A DNA stretch of 64,000 nt from assembly GCA_020410785.1 (NCBI GenBank), contig CP084573.1, positions 1,054,001 to 1,118,000 on the forward strand, given 5' to 3'. The notes below the pieces were generated by a model. The model made no database searches. It was not told the DNA's origin and saw only the letters and a program-made list of their open reading frames with translations. Of this stretch, positions 11,440 through 21,456 are shown piece by piece. A program made the translations under genes and the position numbers. Source of the stretch: Rickettsia endosymbiont of Culicoides impunctatus. Lineage in GTDB: Bacteria > Pseudomonadota > Alphaproteobacteria > Rickettsiales > Rickettsiaceae. Each line of letters begins with the position of its first letter. Position 1 is the first letter of the stretch.

Positions 11440-12153
11440 TTAGAGATCAAATCTTATACCAGCCATCAAGTTATGCCCTCTGATGTCATCTTTAGCTTTT
11501 TCTTTGTCTTTCTTGTCCTTATCTTTATCTTTTTTTGCATCACCTGTTTCCCCATAATCTCTCCAGCTATAGGTAAGATCTAGGTTTATGCCATCAGACA
11601 CATTAAAAGAAGCACCAGCAGTCAACTGATAAGCAAAATTATTAGCGGTTTCATAGGAGAAAGTATTTGTTTGTTCCTGTTTGCCATCAATTGCATTAGT
11701 ACCAGTTATCTTTTGTTGCACTTGAGCCATACCAATACCGGCTCCGGCAAAAAATTTAACAATACCTGCATCATATAAATCAACATAACCATTGAGTAAT
11801 AATGATCTGACGATTTCTTTAGCTGTAGCTTCTGAAGAGTAATTCTTACCATCTTCCTTATCCTTATCAGTATGAGAGTACTTAAATTCTGGATTTGGGA
11901 GGAGGCAGTCAATTGTCAGCTCTGCTCTAACATTATCCATGATATAATAACCAGCACCAACACCAAAAATACCAGAAAAAATGGGTTTAAATTTAATATC
12001 ATTAATCTTAGCACTTTCAGTCTTAAATTTTAGCATATTCAACCTAGTTGCACCGCCTTCGGCTTTAAGATAAAATCCCCCTGTTTCAGCAAATGATGCA
12101 GCAGAAGTCAAAAGAGTTGTACTAGTAGCAGCAATTAACAATAATTTTTTCAT
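11440..12153 (-). CDS. outer-membrane beta-barrel surface protein, Adr-like
   Basis: A 237-residue protein with a clean signal peptide (MKKLLLIAATSTTLLTSAAS, cleavage after SFA) followed by an eight-strand OmpA/Opa-type barrel: alternating hydrophobic strands such as FFAGAGIGMAQVQQKI and the terminal HNLMAGIRFDL ending in a hydrophobic residue as outer-membrane barrels do. It resembles the rickettsial Adr1/Adr2 adhesins, which bind host vitronectin; the match is by pattern only. A Lys/Asp-rich loop (KKDKDKDKKDKEKAKDD) between the last two strands is unusual and likely surface exposed. A strong AAGGAG ribosome site precedes the ATG. Confidence 0.8.
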   Translation of the reverse strand: MKKLLLIAATSTTLLTSAASFAETGGFYLKAEGGATRLNMLKFKTESAKINDIKFKPIFSGIFGVGAGYYIMDNVRAELTIDCLLPNPEFKYSHTDKDKEDGKNYSSEATAKEIVRSLLLNGYVDLYDAGIVKFFAGAGIGMAQVQQKITGTNAIDGKQEQTNTFSYETANNFAYQLTAGASFNVSDGINLDLTYSWRDYGETGDAKKDKDKDKKDKEKAKDDIRGHNLMAGIRFDL

Positions 12154-12388
12154 ATATATTTCTCCTTAAAAATTAATAAACAAGAATCCCTTATAGGCTC
12201 TTAAAATAAATACCCGTGAAACACAAATTCTTTTCAAATTCCACTTAGGTCACCTAGCTTTAAGTGTATAGCATAATATTTGTCTTCAGCCTACTTAAAA
12301 AATTACTATGAGCATTGAACAATAATATTATTGCGATAATTTGTGGCAATAAGAACACAGTATAAAGTATCTATATAGCTAACCCAAT

Positions 12389-12495
12389 TATAGTCAATTC
12401 AGGAGAAGTTGGGGACGTTGTCGCTCAATGCTCGCCTATTACTTATAGGCGTCGCTCCATCGTTCCTAGCCCCAAATTCTCCTGAATTGACTATA
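12389..12495. repeat. 107-bp palindrome, family A, intergenic copy
   Basis: Same ends and core as the copy at 7242. It follows a TATATAGCTAACCC unit that often borders repeats here. The 12154-12388 stretch before it holds only the leader of the Adr-like gene; I see no further gene there. Confidence 0.9.
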
Positions 12496-12537
12496 GTATT
12501 TTCCTATAACAAACTGACGTCATTTTAAGCAGTAACT

Positions 12538-12622
12538 TTGCTGCAACGAAGCAATCCAAATCTTAATCTCTTTTCATTTTTTTGGATTGCTTCGTCTGCT
12601 TACGCCTTCTCGCAATGACGCC
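12538..12622. repeat. GCAAT-type palindrome, family B
   Basis: GCAACGAAGCAATCCAAATC and GGATTGCTTCGTCTGCTTAC are the inverted halves, ending CTCGCAATGACG. Confidence 0.75.
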
Positions 12623-12720
12623 TTTTCGACTACTATTTTCTTAAGTTGACGCCTGTGTACAATGATGAGAGTACTATGTGGTTTCGCTAATAGACGTCAA
12701 TATCGGGTAAACTAAACCTC

Positions 12721-14991
12721 CTAAAGGTTTATTGCATCTATACAAGCAAATGTGGCAATTTTTGTTATCTCACTTGCTGATGCCCCCATTCTTACTATTT
12801 GTACCGGATATTCAAAACCATTAATTATTGGTCCGATAAAAACACCTCTGGCTAATTCTTGCAATAGTTGCGTTGAGATTGCAGCTGAATGCAAACCAGG
12901 CATAATCAAGACATTAGCGGAACCTGATAACCGACAAAACTTATACGAATTACGTAAATTGGGGTTCAGAGCAACATCAGCTGACATTTCCCCATCATAT
13001 TCAAAATCTAGATTCATCCTATCTAGGATTCTAACAGCCTCCCTTACTCTATTTGCCTTTTCTCTCATTGGATTACCAAAAGTTGAGAAGGAAAGTAGAG
13101 CAATCTTTGGCGTCATTCCTATATTTTTTGCTATACTGGCAGTTTGCAAGGTTATTTCTACGAGATCTTGCTCACTTGGCAGTTCAGTCACGCTATTATC
13201 AGCAATAATTATATTATGTTCCTTGGCAATCATAATAGAATATCCCAATATTCTATTATTCTTTTTGGGTTCCATTACCTTCATAATATCCTCTAAACTA
13301 TTATAATAGCTCTTTGTTACGCCAGTAACCATACAATCTGCATCACCGCAAGCTATCATGATAGCTGAGAATATATTTTTATCACTTTTAACGAGTCTAG
13401 CACAGTCACGGTATAAATACCCTTTACGTTGTAATTGGCTATAAAGAGTATCTATATATTTATTAAGATTTTGGTTAATAGCCGCATTCATTACGGTAAT
13501 ACCCTCTAAATCATAATTCATACCTATTTTATTTAAAACAGCAGATATTTTATCATACCTACCCACTAGGATAGGGTGAGCATGACCAGCATCTCGCATA
13601 ATAATAGCAGCCTTAATTACCTCTTCTTCCTCGCCCTCAGCAAAGACCACTCTTTTAGGCACTGATTGTTGGATTCTTTCAAATAACAGATTCATGTAAT
13701 GCGAGGTAGGATTTAGTCTGCTCTCCAATTCCTTTGCATAATTCTTGAAGTCAAAATCTGTAATTCTAGCAACCCCACTATCTATAGCTGCCTTAGCTAC
13801 TGCCATCGAAACAGTGGTAATTAATCTTGGGTCAAATGGTACAGGAATTATATACTCTGGACCAAAAATCATTTTTCTACCAGGATATGCTTTATAAACT
13901 TCATCGGGTACAGCTTGTCTTGCTAGCTCCGCTAAAGAAAGGGCTGCAGCTATTTTCATTTCCTGATTGATAGTAGTAGCTCTAACATCTAAAGCTCCAC
14001 GGAAAATATACGGGAATCCCATAACATTATTAAGCTGATTATTGTAATCAGAGCGTCCTGTAGCAATAATCGCATCACTTCTAACTGACTGTATATCCTC
14101 TGGAGTAATTTCTGGGTCTGGGTTAGCCATCGGGAAAATAATGGGATTTTGAGCCATACTAGCTACCATTTTTTTTGATACCGCACCTTTAGAAGATAAA
14201 CCAAGGAATACATCAGCTGACTTCATAGCATCACTTATGGTACGCAAATCGGTTTCGATAGCGTATAATTCCTTCCATTCATTCATACCTTCTTTTCGAC
14301 CCTTGTAAACAACCCCCATTTTATCACATAGTATAACATTTTTTTTGTTAACACTAAGAGCAATTAGTAATTCAATGCAAGCAATAGCTGCCGCCCCTGC
14401 ACCACTTACTACAATTTTTAAATTATCCAATGAACGATTTGTAATATATGCCGCATTAATAAGACCTGCCGCAGCAATAATAGCCGTTCCATGCTGATCA
14501 TCATGAAAAACCGGTATCTGCATACAGCTTTTTAATTTTTCCTCAATTATAAAACATTCAGGAGATTTAATATCTTCTAAATTAATACCGCCAAAACTAT
14601 AACCAAGATATTTTACGGCATTAATAAACTCATCTGGATCAGTAGTATCTATTTCAAGATCGATAGAATTAATATCAGCAAATTTCTTGAATAAAACGGC
14701 TTTTCCTTCCATTACCGGTTTTGACGCAGCTGCCCCCAAATTACCAAGACCAAGAATGGCCGTGCCGTTAGTTATTACAGCAACTAAGTTACCTCTAGCC
14801 GTATATTTATAAACGTCATCTATATTCTTAGCAATTTCAAGACATGGTGCTGCTACCCCTGGCGTATAAGCCAAAGCCAAGTCCTGTTGAGTATCCAAAG
14901 GCTTAGTTGCAGCAATAGCAATTTTGCCTGGTTTCCCATTGCTATGATATTCTAAGGCTTTGAGATAATTTATTTTATTCATTTCATCCAT
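12721..14991 (-). CDS. maeB: NADP-type malic enzyme with phosphotransacetylase-like domain
   Basis: Decarboxylates malate to pyruvate with reduction of NAD(P). Residues 1-430 are the malic domain ([27 protein letters not shown] with the metal-binding region, and the dinucleotide fold [16 protein letters not shown]). Residues about 430-756 resemble phosphate acetyltransferase ([29 protein letters not shown]), the usual MaeB hybrid whose C-terminal part is regulatory. The length of 756 matches. The neighbouring carrier gene 37 bases upstream on the same strand (stop 15028) may supply malate, so the two could be one unit. Confidence 0.95.
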   Translation of the reverse strand: MDEMNKINYLKALEYHSNGKPGKIAIAATKPLDTQQDLALAYTPGVAAPCLEIAKNIDDVYKYTARGNLVAVITNGTAILGLGNLGAAASKPVMEGKAVLFKKFADINSIDLEIDTTDPDEFINAVKYLGYSFGGINLEDIKSPECFIIEEKLKSCMQIPVFHDDQHGTAIIAAAGLINAAYITNRSLDNLKIVVSGAGAAAIACIELLIALSVNKKNVILCDKMGVVYKGRKEGMNEWKELYAIETDLRTISDAMKSADVFLGLSSKGAVSKKMVASMAQNPIIFPMANPDPEITPEDIQSVRSDAIIATGRSDYNNQLNNVMGFPYIFRGALDVRATTINQEMKIAAALSLAELARQAVPDEVYKAYPGRKMIFGPEYIIPVPFDPRLITTVSMAVAKAAIDSGVARITDFDFKNYAKELESRLNPTSHYMNLLFERIQQSVPKRVVFAEGEEEEVIKAAIIMRDAGHAHPILVGRYDKISAVLNKIGMNYDLEGITVMNAAINQNLNKYIDTLYSQLQRKGYLYRDCARLVKSDKNIFSAIMIACGDADCMVTGVTKSYYNSLEDIMKVMEPKKNNRILGYSIMIAKEHNIIIADNSVTELPSEQDLVEITLQTASIAKNIGMTPKIALLSFSTFGNPMREKANRVREAVRILDRMNLDFEYDGEMSADVALNPNLRNSYKFCRLSGSANVLIMPGLHSAAISTQLLQELARGVFIGPIINGFEYPVQIVRMGASASEITKIATFACIDAINL

Positions 14992-15027
14992 AAATGTTAC
15001 TCCTTAATTACTTCAAGTTTTCTACTA

Positions 15028-15960
15028 TTAGATATTTATCCACATCAGAACTGACAATGAAACTATTGAAAAAAGTGTTGTGAAAGTAATAATTGATGCC
15101 ATAGATTCTGGGTCTCCACCAAGCTGACGTGATAAAACATAAGCTGTGCTGGCACATGGTAAACAACTATATAGAACCCCAACTGATTTAGCAGTACCAG
15201 TGATTGACATTAGTGACAATACAATTATTGCAACAACAGGAAAAGCCACTAACTTAACAAAACTAGTAAATAATACATTGTGGACAATCGTACCACGCAT
15301 GAAGAATTTGAGACCTGCTCCAACATTTAGCATACCTATAGCTAAAGCAGAGTCGGATAGAATAGATAAGGTTTTTTTTATGCCAAGATGTAATTCTAAG
15401 TTAGAGTAATTAAAAAGAAATCCAATGATACTAGCGATAATCAAGGGATTTTGTACTAGCAATTTAAGCGTCCATATAAAGCTAGCTTTAGAACCCTGAG
15501 CTACAGAACTATCAGGAATATAATGGACAAAAATCATTACTGATATGATATTAGTAAAAATGATCATATAAGATGAAATCACCGATACTATAGCAAGCCC
15601 TTCCTGACCCAAAAGAGGACTACTAACACCAAAAAAGATATAACTATTATAGCGTACTGCCCCTTGAAAGATTGAAGTAAACTGAATCTTGTCAAAGTTG
15701 GTTTTTTTCTGATAAATAATTAAAGCAACCGCAATAATAGAAGAAGAGATGATTAATGCAAGTACCAGCCTTATTATAGAAGATGCATTTAAATCAGCTA
15801 CAGATATATTATTGAAAAGCATGATAGGAAAAAGAAAGAAATACGATAATTTTTCTATCCCCCTCCAAAATTCTTCAGAAGTTAACCATTTCCTTTTGAT
15901 AATACTACCAAGCAAAGGAATCAAAAGAATAGGTAATGTACTAGAGAAAATGTCATTCAT
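15028..15960 (-). CDS. AEC-family carrier, possible malate/organic acid permease
   Basis: A 310-residue integral membrane protein with about ten hydrophobic helices and the two five-helix halves of the auxin efflux carrier family (LPILLIPLLGSIIKRKWLT at the start; LYSCLPCASTAYVLSRQLGG with the conserved proline near the end). Bacterial AEC members often carry malate or malonate. The malic enzyme gene directly downstream supports a C4-acid substrate, but that is inference from position. Confidence 0.8.
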   Translation of the reverse strand: MNDIFSSTLPILLIPLLGSIIKRKWLTSEEFWRGIEKLSYFFLFPIMLFNNISVADLNASSIIRLVLALIISSSIIAVALIIYQKKTNFDKIQFTSIFQGAVRYNSYIFFGVSSPLLGQEGLAIVSVISSYMIIFTNIISVMIFVHYIPDSSVAQGSKASFIWTLKLLVQNPLIIASIIGFLFNYSNLELHLGIKKTLSILSDSALAIGMLNVGAGLKFFMRGTIVHNVLFTSFVKLVAFPVVAIIVLSLMSITGTAKSVGVLYSCLPCASTAYVLSRQLGGDPESMASIITFTTLFSIVSLSVLMWINI

Positions 15961-16127
15961 CAGTCTACGATTATCCCAATTACCAACTGCTATGTAATTA
16001 GCAATTATAATTTATAGAGGCTATAAATTATGTGTTACGATTAAACTTTCTACTTTGGCATAATATCAGAGTTTTATTGCAAATCAAGACGTATATAAAC
16101 TAACCCGTTAAAGTTGTAGGAGGATAT

Positions 16128-16315
16128 CCGTCATTGCGAGAAGCAGCTTTGCAACGATGAAGCAATCTACTCACCAAGTGTCATTGCGAAACCACGTAGT
16201 GGTCGTGGTAATCCATTACTTTGGGATTGCTTCGTCGCTACTGAAGTAGCTCCTTGCTAATAGACGATTGTGAGGTTAGATTGCTTATTGGCTTAAGCCT
16301 TCTTGCTAATAGATA
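16128..16315. repeat. two or more GCAAT-type palindrome halves, family B
   Basis: CGTCATTGCGAGAAGCAGC is followed by a second copy TGTCATTGCGAAACCACG with its complementary half GGGATTGCTTCGTCGC and a third degraded half ending CTTGCTAATAGATA. The gap 15961-16386 contains this cluster and no gene that I can support. Confidence 0.75.
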
Positions 16316-16386
16316 TCTTGTACTTTAACTTTTTTCCGTAAACGCTCACTAGGCTCTTATATCTTGAAAATGTGGTATAAGTAATT

Positions 16387-16506
16387 AAAGAGGGTGACTT
16401 GAGTTAACTGGACTGAAGTAGTCGTTGTCAGAATAAGTACCCTCTTTTTGGTAGTTTACCTTGAACGAATTGCAGAAGGTGCCCTTAAAAAGAGCATCCT
16501 TGCACC
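16387..16506 (+). ncRNA. candidate IS110 bridge RNA
   Basis: Just upstream of the transposase. Stem 1 is AAAGAGGGTGACTT (16387-16400) with AAGTACCCTCTTT (16435-16447), 13 pairs with one bulged G, enclosing a 34-base loop. A small hairpin GGTAGTTTACC follows (16450-16460), then stem 2 GGTGC (16478-16482) with GCACC (16502-16506) and a 19-base loop. Two loops of this kind are where IS110 bridge RNAs hold target and donor guides. The assignment rests on position and structure, with no guide match tested. Confidence 0.45.
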
Positions 16507-16528
16507 ATAAGATGAAGGAGATTATATC

Positions 16529-17470
16529 ATGAGTAAAATAATAGGTCTAGATGTAAGTAAAAAATGGTTAGATATATGTTTATATGAGTCTAACAATAAT
16601 CCTATATATTACCGTTTTCCTAATGATAAGTTAGGGCATCAAGAACTGATAGAATTAATAAAAGATCAAGAGATTAAGCTAATAGTGTGTGAACCTACAG
16701 GGGGATATGAGGCTGAAATTTGTCAAAAGCTATATAATAATAAGCAACAAATACATAAAGTAAATACCTATAGTTTTAATTCATTTAGTAAATCAGTGAA
16801 TTTATGTAAAACTGATAAGAAGGATGCATTTAAATTAGCATATTATGCCGACAAGATGCAGCTTTCAGAGAATTATATATATCAAATTGAATCAGAGACT
16901 TTAAAGAGATATCAGCAAAGACGAGAAGATTTAGTATTAATGCTTAGCAATGAAAAGAAAAGGCTGCATCATAGTATTGATGGTATTGATAAAAACAGTA
17001 TAGAAAAACACATTGAATTTTTACAAAATGAAATAGCTGAGCTTGATAAAAAGTTAAACAAAATAATAGATGAGTCAGAAGAGCTAAAAGAGAAGGTAAA
17101 AATATTAGAGACTGTACCTGGTATTGGTAAATGTTTGGCTACAAAACTAATTAGTTTTGTACCTGAATTAGGGGATAAAAATTATAGTAGCAATGAATTG
17201 TCAGCAATTGTTGGTATAGCTCCATATGCTCGTGATAGTGGTAATAAGCAAGGACGAAGATTTATTCGAGGAGGCAGGAAAATACCCAGAGATGCTTTAT
17301 ACATGGCAGTGTTAACTGGTAAGAATGGTTTCCAATATTTAAAAAATTTATATGATAGGCTTGTTAATAGTTTTAAACCTAAGAAAGTTGCGATAGTTGC
17401 TTGTATGCGTAAGTTACTTGAAGTTTGCCATAAACTTATTCAACAAAAACGCACTTTTATTATTGGATAA
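16529..17470 (+). CDS. IS110-family transposase, full length
   Basis: A 313-residue serine-type (DEDD plus C-terminal serine) recombinase guided by RNA in this family. The N-terminal RuvC-like domain starts GLDVSKKWLDICLYE (first Asp), continues with IVCEPTGGYE (Glu) and CKTDKKDAFKLAYYA (Asp pair). A coiled coil lies at residues about 140-190. The C-terminal Tnp domain has LETVPGIGKCLATKL and IVGIAPYARDSGNKQG, with the nucleophile serine probably the S in YARDSG. A good AAGGAG site sits 8 bases upstream of ATG. No frameshift or stop is seen, so the element may be active. Confidence 0.93.
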   Translation: MSKIIGLDVSKKWLDICLYESNNNPIYYRFPNDKLGHQELIELIKDQEIKLIVCEPTGGYEAEICQKLYNNKQQIHKVNTYSFNSFSKSVNLCKTDKKDAFKLAYYADKMQLSENYIYQIESETLKRYQQRREDLVLMLSNEKKRLHHSIDGIDKNSIEKHIEFLQNEIAELDKKLNKIIDESEELKEKVKILETVPGIGKCLATKLISFVPELGDKNYSSNELSAIVGIAPYARDSGNKQGRRFIRGGRKIPRDALYMAVLTGKNGFQYLKNLYDRLVNSFKPKKVAIVACMRKLLEVCHKLIQQKRTFIIG

Positions 17471-17527
17471 TGTATATATTTTTTTTATAAAATATATATA
17501 AAAGATAATTGCTGTGAATCATACAGA

Positions 17528-18325
17528 TCACTTATAGGTGGGTTGAACTATTTGCATCAATTTTTCTTTTGCTTCTTCTTTAGCACGTAGGCTGGCATAA
17601 ACATCTTGCTTACTGTCATCTGTAATATGATTGGCAAATACAATAATTCGGTTATCTTTTTGTATCCAGCCAACAAACCACCCTTGTTGGATACCTAACT
17701 TCTGCATTCTATCTTTGCTAAGCTGGGAACCATTACCTGTTTTTCCATAAAGCTTCCAGCCTCCTGGCAGATCCTCTACAAATAGGATATTTTTTGTCAT
17801 TTCATGAGATTTCAAACTTACTGGCAGCTTATTATCAAGAATATTTTGTAAAAATACGACTTGCTCTTCAGGTGAAATCTCCAATGAACTAGATAGCCAT
17901 GAATTTGTTAATCCATTATCCTTACCTTTATCACCTGAAACATCCTGACTTCCATAGTTAAATTTTGTAACATATTCTTGGAATTTACTCATTCCAAGTT
18001 TTTGCGTTAAAATTTGCGAATACCACACACAACTATTCTTCATCCAAAGATTGGGATTATGAGGTTGTTTCCATCTATCAAGCCAATCTATATAACCTTT
18101 TTTAAATGGTAACTCAGGATGAGTTTCATCAATCAGTAATCCTTCGTTATATCCCATCAGACTAATGGCAATTTTGAACGTAGAGCAAGGAGCATGACGT
18201 GATTTACAATCGCCTTGTTGTTCGATGACTTTATTATTTTCTTTAGCTAAAAAGCACTTTGTCTCTGCCAGTGCTGAAGTACTAAATAATAATAAAATAC
18301 TTAAAAATAAAGTTATTTTTTTCAT
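17528..18325 (-). CDS. class D (OXA-type) beta-lactamase
   Basis: A secreted serine hydrolase of 265 residues with signal peptide MKKITLFLSILLLFSTSALA. The class D motifs are in order: the nucleophile box S48-T-F-K51 (PCSTFK), S-C-V (NSCVWYSQ) at about residue 97, Y-G-S in place of the usual Y-G-N (FNYGSQD), and K-T-G (YGKTGNGSQ) near residue 200. All catalytic groups are present, so it should be active or bind beta-lactams. Class D enzymes are known from Rickettsia chromosomes. Its 3' end is 57 bases from the IS110 transposase stop, tail to tail, and tlc is 20 bases upstream on the same strand. Confidence 0.93.
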   Translation of the reverse strand: MKKITLFLSILLLFSTSALAETKCFLAKENNKVIEQQGDCKSRHAPCSTFKIAISLMGYNEGLLIDETHPELPFKKGYIDWLDRWKQPHNPNLWMKNSCVWYSQILTQKLGMSKFQEYVTKFNYGSQDVSGDKGKDNGLTNSWLSSSLEISPEEQVVFLQNILDNKLPVSLKSHEMTKNILFVEDLPGGWKLYGKTGNGSQLSKDRMQKLGIQQGWFVGWIQKDNRIIVFANHITDDSKQDVYASLRAKEEAKEKLMQIVQPTYK

Positions 18326-18344
18326 TGTTACCTTAAGATATAGA

Positions 18345-19895
18345 TCAATTAGAAACCTTACAAAGCTTAGTGTATTCTTTATTCAATTCTCTAATCACCC
18401 AAATCCATATGATACAGATTACACCAAATACTATCATTAAATATATAGAAATAGATTGATAAGTTGCACCAGGCAAAATAATAAATATTAAAGACTGGAG
18501 AAGGGCACTTGTTGACTTTCCAAGCTTAGTACCAATTACATCGGCAGCTGCCTTACCTTTTGTCTTAAGTTCGGTATCTAGAGGAACATATGACATTTCT
18601 TTTGTAGAATCAAATAAAATATATTTACTTGATTTACTTAGAGTATTGTTGACTATTCCCATTGTAATAGCAATCAAAGAAGGATCAGTTATCATAAAGC
18701 TAACCACTATTATGGCAGAAAGCCCATCAAAGTTAGATACTAAGAAAAACAGCATGCCAGTTATAAAGACTATTATTGGCGTTATAATTGCTGCAGCAAA
18801 CCAGCCCAACCTTCTTACAATATTAGAGCCGAGAAGAACAAATAAAATGGTAAATATGCCAGTAATACTTAGATAATTGCCAACAAAAGCAGCAAATTCC
18901 GTAGGTGTTTTATAAATCTTTGAAACTGATGCTTTCCAAGGTCCTTCAACTAAATTTATAGCTATACCATAACAGACAAGTAGTGTAGCAATTAGCCTAA
19001 TATATCTTGAAGTAATAATCATTTTAAAACTTTCTGTAAGAGTTAGTGATCGTTTCTTGATAGAAAATTGCAATTTTTCTACTTGAGCTTTATCTAATAT
19101 TTTATGATTCAGTATCCAAAAAGTTGCTAATGCTATTGAGCCAAGTACCAGTACGCATCCTAATATGATTTGTACTGAAAGTTCGGACTCTGTATGTTGT
19201 AAGTCAAACTTTTTAATTAAAAATTGATTTAAATAAGCTAAATTTTCTAGAAACTTACCTGATATGTAAAGTCCCGTTTGAGCAAAAAGACCAAATAAAG
19301 GATAGAATCTTTTCGATTGTTCTACCGAGGTTATATTATTAACAAATTGCCAAAAAAGTAATGCAAATATTACGCTCGGCCATAATTCTGCTATAATATA
19401 GAACAGAGAGAAACTCCAATTAGATAAAAGTAATATAAACCATTTCAAATTCGGATAAGACTTTATTAAAATGCCAGCATGCTCACTACTCAAATGGAAT
19501 GCTAGATGATTAGGGAAAATATAAAAGGCAAATAAGGCAAAAAATAGTAGAAAAATTGACAATATAAGGTAGAAGATATGTTCACCCTTCATCTTATTTA
19601 CTAATTTTACATAGATTATCGACAGCAAAAATGCCGAAGGCAAAACCCCCCAAAATTTAAGGAATGATACAGTTTCGGTACCAATCATGGTATTAATCAG
19701 ACTATCTTTTAAGGCTCTGATAATATTTTGTATAAATAAAATACAGAACATCAATAATGTTACATATAGAAATTTAGATAATTCCTGCCTTTCGATAGGA
19801 AAAACATATTCCGACAATCTATTTGTTAATTTTGAGGTGGGTGATGTATTGTGAGTTACAGAGAAATACGAAAAAATTTTAGAAATGACTGCCAT
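18345..19895 (-). CDS. tlc: ATP/ADP translocase, Tlc family (copy 1 in window)
   Basis: Inner-membrane exchanger of the bacterial/plastid type that lets intracellular bacteria import host nucleotides. 516 residues with about twelve membrane helices and the family hallmarks EGPWKASVSKIYKTPTEF, DSTKEMSYVPLDTELKTKGK and AAADVIGTKLGKS. Which nucleotide it prefers cannot be told: Rickettsia has several paralogues with different substrates. A 12-bp perfect stem abuts the start codon (19895-19936). The beta-lactamase follows 20 bases downstream and could be co-transcribed. Confidence 0.95.
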   Translation of the reverse strand: MAVISKIFSYFSVTHNTSPTSKLTNRLSEYVFPIERQELSKFLYVTLLMFCILFIQNIIRALKDSLINTMIGTETVSFLKFWGVLPSAFLLSIIYVKLVNKMKGEHIFYLILSIFLLFFALFAFYIFPNHLAFHLSSEHAGILIKSYPNLKWFILLLSNWSFSLFYIIAELWPSVIFALLFWQFVNNITSVEQSKRFYPLFGLFAQTGLYISGKFLENLAYLNQFLIKKFDLQHTESELSVQIILGCVLVLGSIALATFWILNHKILDKAQVEKLQFSIKKRSLTLTESFKMIITSRYIRLIATLLVCYGIAINLVEGPWKASVSKIYKTPTEFAAFVGNYLSITGIFTILFVLLGSNIVRRLGWFAAAIITPIIVFITGMLFFLVSNFDGLSAIIVVSFMITDPSLIAITMGIVNNTLSKSSKYILFDSTKEMSYVPLDTELKTKGKAAADVIGTKLGKSTSALLQSLIFIILPGATYQSISIYLMIVFGVICIIWIWVIRELNKEYTKLCKVSN

Positions 19896-19936
19896 ATACG
19901 GCTCTAACCTACTTATTACTTGGCTAGAGCCGTATA
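19895..19936 (-). promoter_or_regulatory. perfect hairpin covering the tlc start region
   Basis: TATACGGCTCTA and TAGAGCCGTATA form 12 perfect pairs round an 18-base loop. On the transcript the right arm ends at the AUG of tlc, and the only purine-rich possible ribosome site (AAGTAGGT) lies in the loop. It could control translation or be a leftover repeat. Confidence 0.5.
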
Positions 19937-20057
19937 CTAAAGTTTTTTGTCTTGTGAGTCAAGAAGAATATTTCTTAATCAGCAGTTCTAATTATGGTTT
20001 TGTAAGTTCGTGTAATGGTACGTAGGCATCAACTTAAGGAAAAAAGCTAAAGTACAA

Positions 20058-20155
20058 GACGTCTATTAGCGAGAAGGCGTAAGCCAAGAAGTAATCATCT
20101 GGTCACTTGTTTGGATTGCCGCGTCGCTGCAAAGCGGCTCCTCGCAATGACGGAG
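20058..20155. repeat. GCAAT-type palindrome, family B
   Basis: GTCTATTAGCGAGAAGGCG and TGGATTGCCGCGTCGCTGC then CTCCTCGCAATGACGG are the halves, ending three bases before the prfB stop region. Confidence 0.8.
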
Positions 20156-20158
20156 AGG

Positions 20159-21263
20159 CTATATATTACCAACACTAATTGATAGGCTAGCTGAAACAAA
20201 TTTTTCTAAATCTCCGTCAAGTACACCTTTAGTATCAGAAGTCTCATGATTGGTACGTAAATCCTTAACCATTTGATAAGGTTGCAATACATAAGATCTT
20301 ATTTGATGTCCCCAGCCATTCTCAGTTTTTGATGCATTCTGTTCTTGAATATCCTCAGTACGTTTTTTTAACTCTAGTTCATAAAGCCTTGCTTTAAGCA
20401 TTTTCATAGCCTGTGCTTTGTTCTTATGCTGTGATCTATCATTTTGGCACTGTGTTACGATATTAGTAGGTAAGTGGGTAATCCTTACGGCGGAATCAGT
20501 AGTGTTTACGTGTTGCCCCCCAGCTCCGGAAGAGCGGTAAGTATCAATTCTAAGGTCTTTTTCATCTATTACAATGGCAATACTATCATCAATTTCTGGA
20601 TATACCCAACTACTAGCAAAGCTAGTCATCCTTTTGCCCGCTGCATTAAAAGGCGATATCCGTACTAAACGGTGTACTCCTGATTCTGTTCGAAACCAAC
20701 CATATGCTTGGTAGCCATTAATTTTAATAGTACATGATTTTATTCCTGCTTCTTCACCGTTAATAAGATGAATAACCTCGCTTTTAAAACCCTGCCTTTC
20801 CGCGAAACGCAAATACATACGCATCATAATTGATGCCCAGTCATGACTCTCCGTACCGCCAGCTCCAGCATTGATTTCAAGAAAACAATTATTACTGTCA
20901 AATTCTCCAGAAAATAAGCATTCAGTCTCAAATTTTCCGGCAATAATAGATAGTTTTCTTAAATCTTCTTGAACTTGTTCTAGAACTTGTTGGTCATTTT
21001 CGACAAACGCCAATTCCTCAAGTTCTAAACATTCCGTAAGATTAGATTGAAGTTGTTTAAACGAATTAAGCTTAGTCTCTAGAAGTCTTTTTTCTTTCAT
21101 AATACTTTGAGCCTTCTCCTGATTATTCCACAGAGTTGTATCTTCTGAAATATTTTCCAGCTCTACAAGCTTTTTGGTTGCGTTTTCAAAATCAAAGTGA
21201 CCTCCTGAGCAGCTCTAAAGACTGTTCGATTTTTTTTACATAATGTTCAATTTCAGCACGCAC
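20159..21263 (-). CDS. prfB: peptide chain release factor 2, with programmed +1 frameshift
   Basis: Releases peptides at UGA and UAA. The main frame (20159-21193) carries the RF2 anticodon-like tripeptide SPF (VRISPFNAAG) and the catalytic GGQ (RSSGAGGQHVNTTDS). The first 23 codons are in another frame from GTG 21263 (MRAEIEHYVKKIEQSLELLR) and end at CTT TGA (21192-21197), preceded by the ribosome-binding-like AGGAGG. This is the classic autoregulatory slip site: low RF2 lets the ribosome move +1 and finish the 367-residue protein. The GTG start is preceded by AGGAAA. The neighbour lepA diverges. Confidence 0.95.
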
Positions 21264-21317
21264 TATTATTTCCTACTATAAAATGGAATTTTACTATATA
21301 AAGATAAGATAAACCGG

Positions 21318-21412
21318 TGTCATTGCGAGATCGCGTAAGTAGGTCGTGGCAATCCACTATTCATTAGATTGGATCGTTTCGTTCGAGCTTCGCTACTTTT
21401 TGCAATGACCAG
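21318..21412. repeat. GCAAT-type palindrome, family B
   Basis: GTGTCATTGCGAGATCGCG, then GGCAATCCAC, and the decayed complementary half TTGGATCGTTTCGTTCGAG ending TTGCAATGACC. It lies in the prfB-lepA divergent spacer. Confidence 0.75.
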
Positions 21413-21456
21413 TCGGGTTAGCATTTTTCTAATTTTAACATTATATCGCATATACA

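Larger units (their letters stand above)
16340..17525 (+). mobile_element. IS110-family insertion sequence (ends approximate)
   Basis: It comprises a structured non-coding left part, an intact DEDD transposase and a short AT-rich right part. IS110 elements lack terminal inverted repeats and usually give no target duplication, so the ends cannot be read from one copy; the limits are set by the flanking family B repeat on the left and the beta-lactamase stop on the right. Confidence 0.6.
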
